Shown one piece after another: positions 8,115 to 17,579 of a DNA stretch of 39,394 nt. This DNA is from an uncultured Brachyspira sp. (GTDB taxonomy: Bacteria > Spirochaetota > Brachyspiria > Brachyspirales > Brachyspiraceae): NCBI GenBank assembly GCA_934725525.1, contig CAKVCG010000003.1:1-39394 (forward strand), read 5' to 3'. A program made the position numbers and the translations under genes. Numbering within the stretch: position 1 is the first letter of the stretch; each line of letters opens with the position of its first letter. The notes under the pieces are model-generated. The model saw only the letters and a program-made list of their open reading frames with translations. It ran no database searches and was not told the origin of the DNA.

Positions 8115-9335
8115 TCAAATATATTTGCCAACATACTCTTCGGTAAGTTCAAAATTTTTACTTTCGGAATTTTCTTTATCTGAAGAAGGCAAATCATACA
8201 TAGCGTCAAGCATAACTCTTTCAAATAACGCCCTCAATCCTCGCGCTCCCGTTTTTTCTTCCATCGCTTTTTTGACTATTATTTTCAAAACCGCATCGTC
8301 TATATTTAAATTTATATTGTCGTATTCAAATAATTTTTTATATTGTTTGGTTAGAGAATTTTTAGGCTCTTTAAGTATTCTTAATAATTCTTCTTCTTTA
8401 AGCTCTTCCAAAGTGGCGATAACGGGAAGCCTTCCTATAAGTTCGGGAATGAGTCCGTATTTAACCAAATCTTCAGTCGTTATATTTTTCATTATTTCGT
8501 CATAATTAAGATTTTCCATAGAGTTGACTTCGGCTGCAAATCCGAGTCCTTTTTTTGAAGTTCTTTCGGCTATAGATTTTTCTATGTCGATAAAAGCTCC
8601 TCCGCATATAAACAAAATATTAGAAGTGTCTATTTCCAAATTGCTTTGATGAGGATGTTTTCTTCCGCCTTGAGGAGGGACGCTTGCTATAGTTCCTTCA
8701 ATTATTTTAAGTAAAGCCTGCTGAACTCCTTCGCCCGACACATCTCTCGTAATAGAACGCGATTCTCCTTTGCGCGAGATTTTATCTATTTCATCGATAT
8801 ATATTATTCCTTTTTCGGCTAATTTTATATCTCCGTCCGCGTTTTGTATTAATCGCAATAAAATATTTTCGACATCGTCTCCCACATATCCCGCTTCCGT
8901 CACAGTCGTAGCGTCCGCTATCGCGAAAGGAACATTCAAAGCTTTAGCCAAAGTTCTCGCGAGCAAAGTTTTTCCGCTTCCAGTCGGTCCGATTAAAAGA
9001 ACATTAGACTTTTCAAGTTCCACATCGTTTTTATCGTCTTTATTTTGAGTTATTCTTTTATAATGATTATAAACCGAAACCGATAAAACTTTTTTCGCGT
9101 AATCCTGCCCGATAACATATTGGTCTAACATGTTTTTTATTTCTTTCGGTGGCAGAACTTTTATATCGTATTTCGCTTCTTTTTTATTTTTCAAACGAGC
9201 GTTAAAATATTCGTTAGCTATAGCCGAGCAGTCCGAACATAAAAATCCTTCGTTTCCTTCTATATATCGGCTTAATTCTTTAAGCTCTCTTCCGCATAAA
9301 GAACATACTTCTTTTTTTTCGTTTTTTTTAGACAT
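8115..9335 (-). CDS. clpX: ATP-dependent Clp protease ATP-binding subunit ClpX
   Basis: ClpX (406 residues) is the AAA+ unfoldase that recognises tagged substrates and feeds them to ClpP. The N-terminal zinc-binding domain has CSLCGRE and FLCSDCSAI. The Walker A is [17 protein letters not shown], the Walker [16 protein letters not shown], and sensor residues lie in [14 protein letters not shown], with the arginine finger region following. The ClpP-contact loop is LGFAAEV where most ClpX have an IGF-type loop. The C-terminal D2 domain [21 protein letters not shown] is standard. The gene follows clpP on the minus strand with a 25-base gap, as part of tig-clpP-clpX. Confidence 0.96.
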   Translation of the reverse strand: MSKKNEKKEVCSLCGRELKELSRYIEGNEGFLCSDCSAIANEYFNARLKNKKEAKYDIKVLPPKEIKNMLDQYVIGQDYAKKVLSVSVYNHYKRITQNKDDKNDVELEKSNVLLIGPTGSGKTLLARTLAKALNVPFAIADATTVTEAGYVGDDVENILLRLIQNADGDIKLAEKGIIYIDEIDKISRKGESRSITRDVSGEGVQQALLKIIEGTIASVPPQGGRKHPHQSNLEIDTSNILFICGGAFIDIEKSIAERTSKKGLGFAAEVNSMENLNYDEIMKNITTEDLVKYGLIPELIGRLPVIATLEELKEEELLRILKEPKNSLTKQYKKLFEYDNINLNIDDAVLKIIVKKAMEEKTGARGLRALFERVMLDAMYDLPSSDKENSESKNFELTEEYVGKYI

Positions 9336-9360
9336 TTATTTTTTATCTCTTATATTCTCT

Positions 9361-9999
9361 CTATTTGCTTTCTTCTCTGCTTGAAAAAACTCTATCGATT
9401 ATTCCGTAATCTTTCGCTTCTTCCGCGCTCATGAAATAATCTCTGTCCATATCGGCTTCGAGTTTTTTAATATCCTGCCCCGTATGATTTGCCATAATAT
9501 TATTTAATATGCTTTTTAATCTTATAGTTTCTTTTAGTTGAATTTCCATATCAGTAACCATACCTCTTGAGCCGCCCGAAGGCTGATGAATCATAATCCT
9601 TGAGTTCGTGGTCGCGAATCTTTTTCCTTTAGCGCCTCCCGTCAAAAGCAAAGCTCCAGCTGACGCCGCCTGCCCAACGCATAAAGTGGAAACATCGGGC
9701 TTAACATATTGCATAGTATCATACATTCCAAGCGCCGAAGTCACTACTCCGCCAGGGCTGTTTATATAAAGCGAAATATCTTTTTCGGGGTCCGCAGATT
9801 CCAAAAATAATAACTGGGCTATAACGACATTTGCCACATCATCGTTTATCTCTCCGCCCAAAAATATTATTCTGTCTTTTAAAAGACGAGAATATATATC
9901 GTAAGAGCGTTCGCCTCTGCTCGTTTGTTCTATAACATAAGGTATAGTCATATAACTTTTTTCAATATATTTTTTATCGATTTTATTTAATTTATCCAT
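9361..9999 (-). CDS. clpP: ATP-dependent Clp protease proteolytic subunit
   Basis: ClpP (212 residues) is the serine peptidase that forms the tetradecameric barrel of ClpXP. Catalytic Ser is in [16 protein letters not shown], His in [10 protein letters not shown] and Asp in [14 protein letters not shown]. The N-terminal part [26 protein letters not shown] is canonical, with a short leader that is probably processed. AAGGA precedes the ATG at a good distance. It lies 26 bases after tig and 25 bases before clpX, the classic protein quality-control operon. Confidence 0.97.
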   Translation of the reverse strand: MDKLNKIDKKYIEKSYMTIPYVIEQTSRGERSYDIYSRLLKDRIIFLGGEINDDVANVVIAQLLFLESADPEKDISLYINSPGGVVTSALGMYDTMQYVKPDVSTLCVGQAASAGALLLTGGAKGKRFATTNSRIMIHQPSGGSRGMVTDMEIQLKETIRLKSILNNIMANHTGQDIKKLEADMDRDYFMSAEEAKDYGIIDRVFSSREESK

Positions 10000-10025
10000 T
10001 ATAAATTCCTTTTCAATATTTTAAA

Positions 10026-11336
10026 TTAATAGCCCGCCCAAATATCGCTTTCTTCTGGAACGAATTTTCCAGAATCTTTTTCGTTTATTTGAACATGCTC
10101 TTTAATATATTCCAAAATCGCTTCGGATGTCGCGCGGTTTTGAGCGTCACGCATTATATAGTTTATTATATTCTGCTGTTCTTCTTTAGGTCTTTTAGTT
10201 AATCCCAAATAACTTTGATATTGATACATTCTGTTTGCGTATTCTTTTGCTTTATCTTCGTTTATATTTATAGAATCTTTATGAATGTCGGCAAGTTTAG
10301 CCATTATCAAATCGAAAGTTATCTGTTTTATAACATTTTCTTCGTATTCTTTTTTTATAGCGTTTTCCGTTTTTGCTACGGAAATTAAGAATTCGGTTTT
10401 TGACATTCCGTTATTTGCAATTGATTTTTCAAAATCGTCCAAAGCTCTTTTAAGTTCTTCTTCGTAATAGCCTTTAGGAATTTCCATATTAACCGTTTCA
10501 AGCAATTTATCGAATAAAGTTTTATTAACAAGGTTATAATTCGCTCTCTCTTCGGCTCTCTTTATTAAATGTTCTTTCAAAGATTCTTTCACTTTATTTC
10601 TGTCCTCTTCTTTTGAATCGTCTTTCATGTCGGGTTTTTCCACTTTCAATATTTCCATTATCAAAGTGGCTTCTCTTCCGTCAATATAAGTCGTAATGAG
10701 TTTTTTATCGCTTTTTTTTACGCCGATTGCACTTTTTGAAAATACGCTTTCGTTTTCGCCGTCTTTAGCGACTACGGTTAATTCTTTATTATATTTTTTA
10801 TATTTATCGTCATCGAATTCTATCTTGACATAAACTCTGTCTCCAATTTCGGATTTCAAATCGCTTTCCGCGTATTGAGAAAATCTTTGTAATGATAATT
10901 TATAAGCCTCTTCGACTACGCTGTCGTCAACTTCGTATTTATCTTTTTCTACTACGATTGAAGCCAAATCGGGCAAATCGAATTCTGGGATAGGATAATA
11001 TTCGTAAGTCAAATGAAGTCCGTCATCTTTATTTTCCATATTTGAAAGTTTGGGAGTTCCAAGCGATTTCGCGTTTTTTTCATCGCTATAAGTATTCCAA
11101 ACTTCTTCCATAAGAATTTCGTTGGTAGCGCCTTCCAAAGCGTCTTTATATCTCGAATATACGATATCGTTTGGAGCATGCCCCACTCTAAAACCTTTGA
11201 TATTAACTTTCGGCTTATAATATTCTACCTGTTTTTTTAGTTCGCTATTATAAGCGTCTTTAGAAACTGATGCCTTAAGAGTGATTAAATCTTTTTCGTC
11301 TTTTGAAGTTTCAAATTGTAAATCTTTTGTGTCCAT
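10026..11336 (-). CDS. tig: Trigger factor
   Basis: Trigger factor (436 residues) is the ribosome-bound chaperone that meets nascent chains. The N-terminal ribosome-binding domain has the signature NIKGFRVGHAPNDIV near residues 43-57 (family consensus GFRxGxxP). The middle region, where an FKBP-type peptidyl-prolyl isomerase domain sits in most bacteria, is short and divergent (IGDRVYVKIEFDDDKY onward), so isomerase activity is doubtful. The C-terminal half is long, charged and helical, as in the chaperone arms. It leads the tig-clpP-clpX operon and lies just downstream of the terminated tRNA-Gly gene. Confidence 0.92.
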   Translation of the reverse strand: MDTKDLQFETSKDEKDLITLKASVSKDAYNSELKKQVEYYKPKVNIKGFRVGHAPNDIVYSRYKDALEGATNEILMEEVWNTYSDEKNAKSLGTPKLSNMENKDDGLHLTYEYYPIPEFDLPDLASIVVEKDKYEVDDSVVEEAYKLSLQRFSQYAESDLKSEIGDRVYVKIEFDDDKYKKYNKELTVVAKDGENESVFSKSAIGVKKSDKKLITTYIDGREATLIMEILKVEKPDMKDDSKEEDRNKVKESLKEHLIKRAEERANYNLVNKTLFDKLLETVNMEIPKGYYEEELKRALDDFEKSIANNGMSKTEFLISVAKTENAIKKEYEENVIKQITFDLIMAKLADIHKDSININEDKAKEYANRMYQYQSYLGLTKRPKEEQQNIINYIMRDAQNRATSEAILEYIKEHVQINEKDSGKFVPEESDIWAGY

Positions 11337-11407
11337 TATTTATAAAACCTTTTTTAAAAATAAATTTTTTTAAATTAATATAAATTAAATATAATTAAAA
11401 ATAAAAA

Positions 11408-11432
11408 CCCAAACAGAATAAATCTATTTGGG
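11408..11432 (-). terminator. Rho-independent terminator of the tRNA-Gly gene
   Basis: Read on the minus strand, CCCAAATAGA pairs with TCTGTTTGGG around a five-base loop (TTTAT). This gives a 10-bp stem with one wobble pair, followed by GTTTTTATTTTT (11397-11407). It lies eight bases beyond the 3' end of the tRNA and separates it from tig. Confidence 0.85.
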
Positions 11433-11440
11433 CTAAATGA

Positions 11441-11512
11441 GCGGGAAACGGGACTCGAACCCGCGACAGTCTGCATGGCAAGCAGAAACTCTACCAACTG
11501 AGTTATTCCCGC
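11441..11512 (-). tRNA. tRNA-Gly (anticodon GCC)
   Basis: The 72-base minus-strand sequence folds as a cloverleaf. The acceptor stem is GCGGGAA/TTCCCGC, the D-loop holds AGTTGGTAGAG, the anticodon stem is TCTGC/GCAGA with loop TTGCCAT, and the T-arm is GCGGG-TTCGAGT-CCCGT. The anticodon GCC decodes GGC and GGU glycine codons. The 3' CCA is not encoded and must be added. A promoter ends about ten bases upstream and a terminator follows, so this is a single-gene transcript. Confidence 0.97.
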
Positions 11513-11528
11513 AATAGATTTGCAAAAT

Positions 11529-11557
11529 AGTTTAACACTACTAATATAAAATGTCAA
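11529..11557 (-). promoter_or_regulatory. Sigma-70 promoter of tRNA-Gly
   Basis: On the minus strand a perfect -35 TTGACA (11552-11557) is followed after 17 bases by -10 TAAACT (11529-11534). Transcription would begin around 11522, about ten bases before the tRNA. Confidence 0.85.
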
Positions 11558-11667
11558 GATATATCGTAATATACGCTTTATATGATAATATTTATTAAAT
11601 TATTAAATAATGTAGAATATATTTTATTATGATATATAATAGTTTCTTAAAAATATAAGGTTTTATT

Positions 11668-13698
11668 ATGGCATTATTACCAAACGAAGAACAGAAAGCG
11701 GCTATAGAACATATAAACGGACCTTTGCTTGCGCTTGCTGGAGCGGGTAGCGGCAAAACGAGAGTGATAACCGAAAGAATAGCCTATTTGATAAAAAAAG
11801 GAATCGAACCAAGCAGCATTCTTGCTGTCACTTTTACAAATAAAGCTGCGGCGGAAATGCGAGAGAGAATAGTTTTATTATTAAAAGAAAAACCTAAACA
11901 ACTCGTTATAAGCACATTTCATTCTTTTTGCGTTAGAGTATTGAAAGCGGAAATCGACAAATTAGGATATAAAAATAATTTTAGCATTTATTCTTCTTCC
12001 GACAGCAAAACCTTAATAAGAAATGTTTTAAGAGAGATAAAAATAAACGCTTTAAACTACGATGAAAATTTATTCGCTTGGTATATAGACAGATATAAAA
12101 ATAATTTAATAAAACCGAACGAAGTCGAGCCTCATGACGATTTGGAAAAAATAGCGAAAAGAGTTTATCAAGTTTATCAAAATTATCTTAAAGGCTATAA
12201 CGCTTTGGATTTTAACGATTTGATTAATTTAACTATCGATTTGTATATAGAATTTCCCGAAGTATTAAATAAATATCAGGAAAGATTTAAATATATAATG
12301 ATAGACGAATATCAGGATACCAACTTTGCGCAATATAAATTAACGAGTTTGCTTGCGTCAAAATATAGAAATATTGCCGTTGTGGGAGACGATGACCAGA
12401 GCATTTACGGTTTCAGAGGAGCGGAAATTTCAAATATACTTTCTTTTGAAAACGAATACCCTGACGCTAAAATAATAACTCTAACCAAAAATTATAGAAG
12501 CACAAAAGCGATACTCGAAGCGGCGCATGCTGTTATAAGCAATAATGTAAATCGTAAAGATAAAAAAGTGGTAGCCGTTGGAGAAGAAGGAATCCCTCCC
12601 GATATAATCTCATGCGAAGACGAAAGAGAAGAGGCAAAATTTGTATCCGATTCTATAGTAAATTATTCCATAACTAAGAATTTGAATTATGAGAATTTCG
12701 CCGTCCTTTTTAGAATGAACGCTCAATCGAGACTTTTTGAAGAGGCTTTCAGATTAAGAGGTTTGCCTTATACGGTTGTCGGCGCTTTTCAATTCTACGA
12801 AAGAAAAGAGATAAAAGATATTTTGGCTTATCTAAATTTATTCGTCAATCCCGAAGACGAGGTTTCGCTTTTAAGAGTGATAAATATTCCAAAAAGAGGA
12901 ATCGGTTCTGTCGCTATAAATAATTTGAATGAAATAAGCGTAAAAAACGGAGTTTCGCTTTATCAAACTTTGCTCGATTACGAAAACATTGACGATATTC
13001 CGCCGAAAGCGAAAACGGGAATAAAAGATTTTTTGGAGATTATAGAAAAATATAATAAGATTTTTACGATTGATAAAAACGATAAAAATTTGCTTGAAAA
13101 ACCTAAGCTCTACGAAAACATAAATAAATTTTTGGACGAAATCGCGTATCATAGCGAAATTCTTAATTCGAGCGACACGAAAGAACAGGGAAGCAAAAAA
13201 ATGGAAAATATCGAATCTCTTATGAACGGAATTTTAGAATACGAAAGAGGAAATAAAAACGCCACTTTGAAAAATTATTTGGACAGAATACTTTTAATGA
13301 GCATGGAAGAAAACGAAGAAGAGGAAAAGAAAAAAGGAATCATGCTTATGAGCATTCACTCGGCTAAAGGTTTGGAATTTCCTTATGTTTACATATCGGG
13401 AATGGAAGAAGGAATTATTCCGCATCATAAAAGTTCGTCCGAAAAAGAAATCGAAGAAGAGAGAAGATTATGCTATGTGGCGATGACTCGGGCGAAAAAA
13501 CATTTGACTTTAACTTATTGTTTGAGCAGAACAAAAATGGGCAAAAAAGTAGAATGCGCACCTTCAATATTTTTGGAAGAGATGCAAAAAGGACTTCCCG
13601 AAAACATGGCAATGGACGAAGAAGAATTTATATCAAATCTAAAGGCAAGTTTGAAAGGAGACATGCGACAAGGTCGGGCAGACGTCCCAGAAAAATAA
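11668..13698 (+). CDS. UvrD/PcrA-type 3'-5' DNA helicase (second of two)
   Basis: A 676-residue superfamily 1A helicase on the plus strand. Motifs in order: LPNEEQKAAIEH (Q motif), GAGSGKT, VTFTNKAAAEMRERI, MIDEYQDTNFAQYKL, VGDDDQSIYGFRGA, LTKNYRST, FRMNAQSRLFEEAF, LMSIHSAKGLEFPYVY and EERRLCYVAMTRAKK. The opening LPNEEQKAAIEHINGPLL and the IHSAKGLEF motif resemble the PcrA/UvrD branch more than the paralog at 3182-5161 does, but this is impression only. The start ATG has AAGG about nine bases upstream. The C-terminal tail is charged and disordered. It stands alone between the tRNA-Gly promoter and the convergent mreD end. Confidence 0.9.
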   Translation: MALLPNEEQKAAIEHINGPLLALAGAGSGKTRVITERIAYLIKKGIEPSSILAVTFTNKAAAEMRERIVLLLKEKPKQLVISTFHSFCVRVLKAEIDKLGYKNNFSIYSSSDSKTLIRNVLREIKINALNYDENLFAWYIDRYKNNLIKPNEVEPHDDLEKIAKRVYQVYQNYLKGYNALDFNDLINLTIDLYIEFPEVLNKYQERFKYIMIDEYQDTNFAQYKLTSLLASKYRNIAVVGDDDQSIYGFRGAEISNILSFENEYPDAKIITLTKNYRSTKAILEAAHAVISNNVNRKDKKVVAVGEEGIPPDIISCEDEREEAKFVSDSIVNYSITKNLNYENFAVLFRMNAQSRLFEEAFRLRGLPYTVVGAFQFYERKEIKDILAYLNLFVNPEDEVSLLRVINIPKRGIGSVAINNLNEISVKNGVSLYQTLLDYENIDDIPPKAKTGIKDFLEIIEKYNKIFTIDKNDKNLLEKPKLYENINKFLDEIAYHSEILNSSDTKEQGSKKMENIESLMNGILEYERGNKNATLKNYLDRILLMSMEENEEEEKKKGIMLMSIHSAKGLEFPYVYISGMEEGIIPHHKSSSEKEIEEERRLCYVAMTRAKKHLTLTYCLSRTKMGKKVECAPSIFLEEMQKGLPENMAMDEEEFISNLKASLKGDMRQGRADVPEK

Positions 13699-13735
13699 TT
13701 TTAATTTTTTATAGAATTTTATTTTAATTATTTTT
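13691..13735. terminator. Weak A/U-only hairpin between converging genes
   Basis: AAAAATAATT (13691-13700) can pair with AATTATTTTT (13726-13735) between the stop of the plus-strand helicase and the stop of minus-strand mreD. The stem has no G-C pairs, so terminator function is uncertain. It is reported because the converging genes need some stop here. Confidence 0.3.
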
Positions 13736-13742
13736 AAAAAAT

Positions 13743-14282
13743 TTATTCTTCGTAATTTTTTGTGCTGTCGTCAATGGGAATTTTATTTTTTTCAAAAAGC
13801 AAAGAAGAAACTCTATCGAAAATCAAAAACATTGGAGACGACAATATAACGGTTAGAGGAAGTCCGATAAATAGCTCGCTCCTTATCAAAACGGCTACAT
13901 TCGACAAATCGGAGTAAATCGAAATAACCAAAAATAAACCTATAATTTTTATCAAATATCCGATTAAAGTTATAAATATTCCCGCGGTAATTTGTCTGAT
14001 AAATAATCTGCTGTTGAAAAATCCCAAAAAGAAACCGATATTCAAAAATATTATGGCATAAGAACCGAAAGTGGAATTTGAAACTACATCCTGAATCAAG
14101 CCGATAATAAAACCGTAAATTACTCCGTTAAAAGAACCGTATTTAAAAGAAATGAAAGCTAAAAATATCAAAAGCAAATCTGGTTTAGCTCCCAAAGTTA
14201 TTCTTATCAAATCGTATGCTGGAGACGCTTGAATAAGTAATAAAAGCAGCGAAGTGAGTATTACGGTTATCGCTCTTTTCAT
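13743..14282 (-). CDS. mreD: Rod shape-determining protein MreD
   Basis: MreD is a small inner-membrane protein of the elongasome. This one is 179 residues with about five hydrophobic helices and the typical N-terminal pattern KRAITVILTSLLLLLIQASP, followed by KPDLLLIFLAFISFKYG and GFIIGLIQDVVSNSTFGSYA, where the GLxQDxxS/G motif is characteristic. Its ATG overlaps the mreC stop (14279-14282). It is the last gene of the mreBCD run. Confidence 0.88.
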   Translation of the reverse strand: MKRAITVILTSLLLLLIQASPAYDLIRITLGAKPDLLLIFLAFISFKYGSFNGVIYGFIIGLIQDVVSNSTFGSYAIIFLNIGFFLGFFNSRLFIRQITAGIFITLIGYLIKIIGLFLVISIYSDLSNVAVLIRSELFIGLPLTVILSSPMFLIFDRVSSLLFEKNKIPIDDSTKNYEE

Positions 14283-15166
14283 CTTGCGCCCTCCAAATTT
14301 TCTTCCGATTCTTCGTTTGCAAGATTTACTATTTCTCTATCTGGAATTTTCTTTATAATATAGACATTTTCTAAAGTCGAAAAATTTACCGCAGGCTCCA
14401 CATATAAATCATGAAATAATCCGTAATTTTTCTTTTCAACTTTAAAAATAGTCCCAACTAAAATACCTCTTGGGAATACCCCTCCCATTCCGCTTGTGAT
14501 TACTCTGTCGCCTTCTTCCACATCCAATTGCAAATCTATATATTCCAAATGTGCTTGAGTGGATTTAGGACTTTGCCCCGTCATTATTCCCGTAGCCCTT
14601 AAACTTTCGAGCATAACGGATATTTGCGAACGTTGGTCAATTAAAGATAAAACTCTGCTGTTATACCTTCTAGCTTCGACTATTCTTCCGACCAAAGTCA
14701 TATAACCGTTTCTATAGGATATTACGGGCATTCCGACAACTATTCCGTTTGCGCTTCCTTTATTTATTACTATAGTGCTGTAAAAATTTTGCGGGTCTTT
14801 TGAAACTATTTCGGCATATTCGAGCGGATAATTATAGGTAGGAACTTCGTTTAATAACGCCCTTAATCTTTCGTTTTCTCTCCTTAATTGCTCGTATTCC
14901 AAAGCCGTTCCACTTAACTCGGATATTCTGTCCCTTAAAACTTGAATCTGACTTTGCAATGTAAATATATCTTTAACACTCGTATATATGTAAACGAAAG
15001 CTTTTGATATATTCTTTGTGGCATTTTGAATCGGATAAATTCCAAGCGAATAAATCGAACGGAAATTAAATACAAAATTGCTCCTGTTAAGAACCATCAA
15101 TATTCCAGCTATCAGATTTAAGGTTATATATAAAATAAGAAGTTTATGTTTTATAATAGTATTCAT
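14279..15166 (-). CDS. mreC: Rod shape-determining protein MreC
   Basis: MreC (295 residues) has one N-terminal membrane helix (about residues 9-27), a coiled coil (LQSQIQVLRDRISELSG, YEQLRRENERLRALLNE) and a periplasmic beta domain with the family features IVVGMPVISYRNGYMTLVGR, LIDQRSQISVML, ATGIMTGQ and GDRVITSGMGGVFPRGILVG. It links MreB filaments to the wall-synthesis enzymes. It lies one base after mreB and overlaps mreD, so the three are translated together. Confidence 0.95.
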   Translation of the reverse strand: MNTIIKHKLLILYITLNLIAGILMVLNRSNFVFNFRSIYSLGIYPIQNATKNISKAFVYIYTSVKDIFTLQSQIQVLRDRISELSGTALEYEQLRRENERLRALLNEVPTYNYPLEYAEIVSKDPQNFYSTIVINKGSANGIVVGMPVISYRNGYMTLVGRIVEARRYNSRVLSLIDQRSQISVMLESLRATGIMTGQSPKSTQAHLEYIDLQLDVEEGDRVITSGMGGVFPRGILVGTIFKVEKKNYGLFHDLYVEPAVNFSTLENVYIIKKIPDREIVNLANEESEENLEGAR

Positions 15167-15167
15167 T

Positions 15168-16193
15168 TTAAGAATATCGTCTATAACTCTTTAAATTTTT
15201 TGTCTCTTCGATAAATTTTCCGCAACCTACGGCAACGCAGGTTAAAGGATTGTCCGCCAATATTACCGGCACGCCCGTTTCTTCGGATACTAAATCGGTA
15301 AATCCCTGCAATAAGGAAGTTCCGCCGCTCATAACTATTCCTCTCTCCACTATATCGGCGGAAACTTCCGGTGGAGTTTCGTTAAGAACCGTCTTTATAG
15401 CGTCTAATATTTCCATTAATATATCGTTTATAGCTTCCTTTACTTCCGCGCTGTTTACTATTTTAGTTTTTGGAAGTCCGCCAATCGAATCTCTCCCTTT
15501 TATATTCATAGTCTTTGATATATCGCTTTTGAATGCGTTTCCAATATTTATTTTAATATCTTCCGCTGTTCTCTCTCCTATATGAATATCATGAGTTCTT
15601 AACATATATCTTATTATAGCTTCGTCAATTTTATTGCCTCCGACTCTTACGGACTTGCTATTTACCATACTGCCCAATGATAAAACCGCTATTTCCGTAG
15701 TTCCGCCTCCGATTTCTATTATCATATTGCCGTTTGGTTCATTAATAGGCATTCCCGCTCCTATAGCAGCCGCTCTTGCCTGTTCTAAAAGAAATATAGT
15801 TCTCGCTCCCGCCTGTTCGCAACTTTCTCTAACCGCTCGCCTTTCGACTTCGGTTATCCCTGTAGGAATACCTATCGCTATCCTCGGTTTAACCAAAGTT
15901 TTTTTATTATGCACCTTATTTATGAAATATCTAATCATTTTCTCAACTATTTCAAAATCGGCAATAACTCCATCTCTCATAGGTTTTATAGCCGCAATAG
16001 GACCGGGAACTTTACCCAGCATTCTCTTCGCCTCGTTTCCAACGGCGATAACATTTCCCGTGCTTTTTTCAATGGCGACAACGGAGGGTTCTGCTAATAC
16101 TATTCCTTCTCCTTTAATATAGACCAAAGTATTTGCCGTTCCTAAATCGATTCCCATATCGCTCGAGAACATATTATACAACCAATTAAACAT
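15168..16193 (-). CDS. mreB: Cell shape protein MreB (bacterial actin)
   Basis: MreB (341 residues) is an actin-fold ATPase that forms membrane-bound filaments and guides wall synthesis. Phosphate 1 motif: [18 protein letters not shown]. Connect 1 and phosphate 2: [18 protein letters not shown]. Adenosine motif: [13 protein letters not shown]. Also present are [19 protein letters not shown] and [14 protein letters not shown]. The N-terminal FNWLYNMF is amphipathic and probably binds the membrane directly. It is followed at one base by mreC. Confidence 0.97.
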   Translation of the reverse strand: MFNWLYNMFSSDMGIDLGTANTLVYIKGEGIVLAEPSVVAIEKSTGNVIAVGNEAKRMLGKVPGPIAAIKPMRDGVIADFEIVEKMIRYFINKVHNKKTLVKPRIAIGIPTGITEVERRAVRESCEQAGARTIFLLEQARAAAIGAGMPINEPNGNMIIEIGGGTTEIAVLSLGSMVNSKSVRVGGNKIDEAIIRYMLRTHDIHIGERTAEDIKINIGNAFKSDISKTMNIKGRDSIGGLPKTKIVNSAEVKEAINDILMEILDAIKTVLNETPPEVSADIVERGIVMSGGTSLLQGFTDLVSEETGVPVILADNPLTCVAVGCGKFIEETKNLKSYRRYS

Positions 16194-16212
16194 ATTTCTA
16201 TAATCTCCCCTT

Positions 16213-17136
16213 TTACAATCTTCTTAAAGCGTCTATAGCCTGTTTGTAAGAATTATCTATTTTTAACGCTTCTCTAAACATAACAATCGCTTCCGCTATT
16301 CTTCTGTTTTGCCTATATAAGACGCCTATATTATAATATAAATTAGGATTTTTATCATCTATATCTAAAGCTTTTTTATAAAAAAATTCGCTTTCTTTAT
16401 ATAAGCCCTGCCTGAAATATAAATTTCCAAGCTTAAAATAGGTGTCGTATTCTATTCTATTATTTCCGTTAAACTTATCGGTAATATAGGATAAGGTCTG
16501 TATAGATTTTGTATAATCTTTATTTCCTTCATAAGCGTTTGCAAGCTCGTAATATAATTCTATATTTACGGAATTTTGATTTTCTATTATATTTTCCAAA
16601 TGATTTATAGCCTCTTTATATAGACCTATTTCATAACATATTTTTGATAGCTCTATAGCCGTAGAAATTCTTTTATCTCCATTTTCTAAAGCCTTCACAT
16701 AAGCGTTATAAGAATCTATATAATAAGAACTTCCCAATTTCTGATACCCGTAAGCCAATCTTTGATATACCGTATATTTATTCTTTAAGACCTTGCCTGT
16801 TATAAGAAGTTGCCTTGCATATTTTATAATATTTTCGCATGATGAAATTTTAATATTTTCATTATTACTATTTATAAGAATATCGTAATATAAATCTATC
16901 CCAGCCATTAATATATTTTTATTAAGGGGGTTTTTATTATACATATCTTTAAATATGAAAGAGGCGTTATCGTAATCTTTAGCCAATATATAATCGTAAA
17001 TTGATTTCATTCTTTTTTTCTGTATATAATTCGATATAGATAAATATCCCAAAGATAACGATGATATAATGCCAAACAAAACGACAATTATGATATTAAA
17101 CCCAATTTTTTTCTCAACATTATATAGATATGGCAT
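16213..17136 (-). CDS. Membrane-anchored TPR protein in the mreBCD operon
   Basis: A 307-residue protein with one N-terminal membrane helix (about residues 12-32, [21 protein letters not shown]) and at least five tetratricopeptide repeats. The clearest are [58 protein letters not shown] and [22 protein letters not shown] domains mediate protein-protein contacts. It lies between bactofilin (17-base gap) and mreB (19-base gap), so a scaffold role in cell-shape machinery is a reasonable inference. The exact partner is not known. Confidence 0.82.
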   Translation of the reverse strand: MPYLYNVEKKIGFNIIIVVLFGIISSLSLGYLSISNYIQKKRMKSIYDYILAKDYDNASFIFKDMYNKNPLNKNILMAGIDLYYDILINSNNENIKISSCENIIKYARQLLITGKVLKNKYTVYQRLAYGYQKLGSSYYIDSYNAYVKALENGDKRISTAIELSKICYEIGLYKEAINHLENIIENQNSVNIELYYELANAYEGNKDYTKSIQTLSYITDKFNGNNRIEYDTYFKLGNLYFRQGLYKESEFFYKKALDIDDKNPNLYYNIGVLYRQNRRIAEAIVMFREALKIDNSYKQAIDALRRL

Positions 17137-17153
17137 ATTTCCCTATTAAATAA

Positions 17154-17570
17154 TCAACCAATTTCTAAATTAGAGTTTCCATTATTTGAGTTATATAAAG
17201 AAAGTATGGTTTCTTTCGGATTAGTTTTAGGGTCTGGAGCCACTATACATAAACCTTCCAATACCACTCCGTTTTGTATTATAAGTTCCGGAGTTCTTAT
17301 CTCTCCCAATACCCTACTCGTGGGCATAAGCATAACTCTACTGGTCGCTTCTATATTCCCTATTACTATTCCTTCCACAACGGCGGCAACAGATTTTATA
17401 TTGGATTTAATTTTTCCCGTTTGTCCTATAATAACATTATCAACTTCTAATTTATCGCCTTCATAACAGCCGTCAACTCTCAAAGTTCCTTTTAAAGTAA
17501 ACTCTCCTTTAAAATAAGAACCTTCGCCTATAATGGAATTTGACTCTAAAGATTCGTTTTTCTTAAACAT
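17154..17570 (-). CDS. Bactofilin
   Basis: A 138-residue bactofilin (DUF583/polymer-forming family), a nucleotide-free cytoskeletal protein with a right-handed beta-helix core. The repeat pattern is visible as short turns of G-x-(hydrophobic)-x: IIGEGSYFKGEFTLKGTLRV, DGCYEGDKLEVDNVIIGQTG, IKSNIKSVAAVVEGIVIGN and ATSRVMLMPTSRVLGEI. Both ends are disordered, as usual. Bactofilins influence cell curvature and peptidoglycan patterning in helical bacteria. It lies nine bases after cheR and just before the TPR protein and mreB. Confidence 0.9.
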   Translation of the reverse strand: MFKKNESLESNSIIGEGSYFKGEFTLKGTLRVDGCYEGDKLEVDNVIIGQTGKIKSNIKSVAAVVEGIVIGNIEATSRVMLMPTSRVLGEIRTPELIIQNGVVLEGLCIVAPDPKTNPKETILSLYNSNNGNSNLEIG

Positions 17571-17579
17571 TTAAAACTC

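Noticed and set aside
8125..9048. Two plus-strand frames across clpX
   Set aside because: Both are antisense to ClpX motifs and have no ribosome sites.
11375..11557. 60-codon minus-strand open frame
   Set aside because: It runs straight through the tRNA-Gly gene and its terminator and promoter, so it is a reading-frame artefact.
15634..16122. 162-codon plus-strand frame inside mreB
   Set aside because: It is antisense to a highly conserved MreB coding region and only mirrors its codon pattern.
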